Part shown: positions 31,953-32,751 of the stretch, piece by piece
Position numbering within the stretch: the first letter of the stretch is position 1
Layout of the letters: each line of letters opens with the position of its first letter
Source: Christensenella sp. UBA4263
GTDB taxonomy: Bacteria; Bacillota; Clostridia; Christensenellales; Aristaeellaceae
NCBI GenBank assembly: GCA_002395225.1
Contig: DGWH01000131.1
Coordinates: forward strand, 1 to 32,751
Reading direction: 5' to 3'
Length of the DNA stretch: 32,751 nucleotides
Program-made: the position numbers and the translations under genes
The notes under the pieces: generated by a model
What the model saw: only the letters and a program-made list of their open reading frames with translations
Databases searched by the model: none
What the model was told of the DNA's origin: nothing

Positions 31953-32091
31953 GTTGAATCTCCTTTTTAGATATCAATCCTTTCAATCAGCAAACTTCTG
32001 GCTTTCCTCTTTTATGGGCCTCTATGCTGGTCTTTCGCCGGAGCAGCATTGCATGAGACCTGGATCTGACTTAACTGTCGCTGCGTAACAG
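31953..32091 (-). promoter_or_regulatory. Structured leader element upstream of cls
   Basis: Hairpin CTGTTACGCAGCGACAG (complement of 32075-32091), then AAGTCAGATCCAGG, and a long stem GGTCTC-ATGC pairing with GCAT-A-GAGGCC around GCTCCGGCGAAAGACC. ATAAAAGAGG follows. Here the leader stands about 60 bases further from the start codon than usual. Confidence 0.55.
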
Positions 32092-32180
32092 TTTGACAGT
32101 TCGGAGTCAGAACAACATCGCTCCGGCAAAAGATCCTCGTCGATCTGAAAAGAGGAAATCCGTTTTCTGTTTGTGATTGG

Positions 32181-32228
32181 CATTCTGCATTATGAAGTGA
32201 AAAAAGGAAGCTGTCAATAAGCAGAATG
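32181..32228 (-). promoter_or_regulatory. cls promoter inside an inverted repeat
   Basis: TTGACA (32212-32217), 17 bases, CATAAT (32189-32194), leftward. Perfect 8-bp arms CATTCTGC (32181-32188) and GCAGAATG (32221-32228) bracket it, as at the fic promoter. A regulator site is likely. Confidence 0.65.
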
Positions 32229-32306
32229 ATTAATCAGCACTTTATTTGAACCCGCAAAGGCTTTATTCACCAAATCATCTGAATCATGCCGCATTCAGCA
32301 GATCGA

Positions 32307-32620
32307 ATGAACCGGACCATCGAATTTCCGGAGGAAGTCAGGCGGGATATGAAACAGCCCGACCACAGTGCCCGGATTCAGGTCATCAGGGGGATCCGGA
32401 AAGCCGCATGCAGCCCCGTTTCCATCTGCCAGGGCGGCGGCAGGAAGCTCCCTGAAAACCACCATGGCAGCACCTGAGCCGCTTGTTCAAGATCAGCTTC
32501 CACAAACTCGGACTTCGCGTCTTCTCCAGGACGGAAATAGCCGGATCCCGAACCCAGAGCATGGCGGTATCTGCCCGTTCAGAGGACCAGGTGCACCAGG
32601 GGGCCGACAGGCGGCGATCC
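32307..32620 (+). pseudogene. Broken RelE/ParE-type toxin gene
   Basis: From ATG 32307 the frame reads MNRTIEFPEEVRRDM...RIQVIRGIRKAA, LPENHHGST, then a TGA at 32475-32477. In the next frame the protein continues LSRLFKISFHKLGLRVFSR and ends VSARSEDQVHQGADRR. The order matches RelE-type toxins (GN-HG...LTGLFKI-F...RIVY...I-KR-DD-VY--A--R). One base lost near 32470 explains the break. No antitoxin gene is visible upstream. The last 130 bases of the window show nothing further. Confidence 0.5.
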
Positions 32621-32751
32621 AGGGTCGACATGTACCCTTCCAAAGCATACACCGGTGCTTTTTTTATCCCCTCGAAAAGCAAAATAAACCGCCAAACCCG
32701 AGAGGGTTTTCCCCTTCAGAATCCGACAGGTATCCATCCGGCCATTCTTAT

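Noticed and set aside
1..32751. CRISPR arrays, rRNA, tRNA genes, prophage or insertion sequences
   Set aside because: No regularly spaced repeats, no RNA gene landmarks and no transposase, integrase or phage structural motifs were found.

Overview
The window looks like chromosome from a moderate-GC, anaerobic member of the Bacillota (Clostridia or Erysipelotrichia type, probably gut-associated). The evidence is the gene content (a rubredoxin-fused metallo-beta-lactamase, an ATC-hydrolase-like protein, DUF6796-like membrane proteins, Gram-positive style cardiolipin synthase) and the AGGAGG-type ribosome binding sites. I cannot name the genus. No rRNA, tRNA, CRISPR array or intact transposase was seen.

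Layout. At 1-2500 there is an outward-facing promoter at the left edge, about 900 bases of decayed or non-coding DNA, and a two-gene operon: a ParB-like/HAD fusion and a stand-alone HAD paralogue. At 2536-7014 lies an accessory patch: a frameshifted AAA ATPase, palindrome-rich non-coding DNA, and a Fic-wHTH cassette sitting between the intact rdgB gene and a second, partial copy of the rdgB 3' end. At 7455-10437 a methyltransferase heads an operon of four membrane proteins that are two duplicated pairs. At 10657-16417 are short metabolic or redox units: ATC-hydrolase-like protein, MBL-rubredoxin with a divergent TetR, nitroreductase, and a PNPOx-like/HxlR/radical SAM operon. At 16740-19796 is a toxin-antitoxin patch: a remnant of a PD-(D/E)XK protein joined to a broken abiEii, an apparently intact abiEi, and a self-contained MNT-HEPN cassette between direct repeats. 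At 20047-31952 come malic enzyme, then (all leftward, listed in transcription order) cardiolipin synthase, a 1819-residue DUF4011-type SF1 helicase/nuclease, a small PC4/YdbC-like protein, a serine/threonine kinase and a coiled-coil protein. The right end holds a broken RelE-like toxin gene.

Two things stand out. First, helicase-nuclease, ssDNA-binding protein, kinase and coiled-coil protein form a compact collinear set that resembles a nucleic-acid-sensing defence system; this is inference. Second, a family of structured leader elements of roughly 85 nt (an end hairpin resembling CTGTCGC-N3-GCGACAG, an A-rich link, a variable second hairpin, a GGCAAA-GACC-like block, then the ribosome binding site) recurs at about twelve places, on both strands. 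It is almost always directly 5' of a gene and oriented with that gene. I do not recognise it as a known riboswitch class.

The accessory genes come as small cassettes with their own promoters, terminators and flanking repeats (Fic; MNT-HEPN), beside several decayed modules. This indicates repeated gain and loss of defence or toxin genes here.
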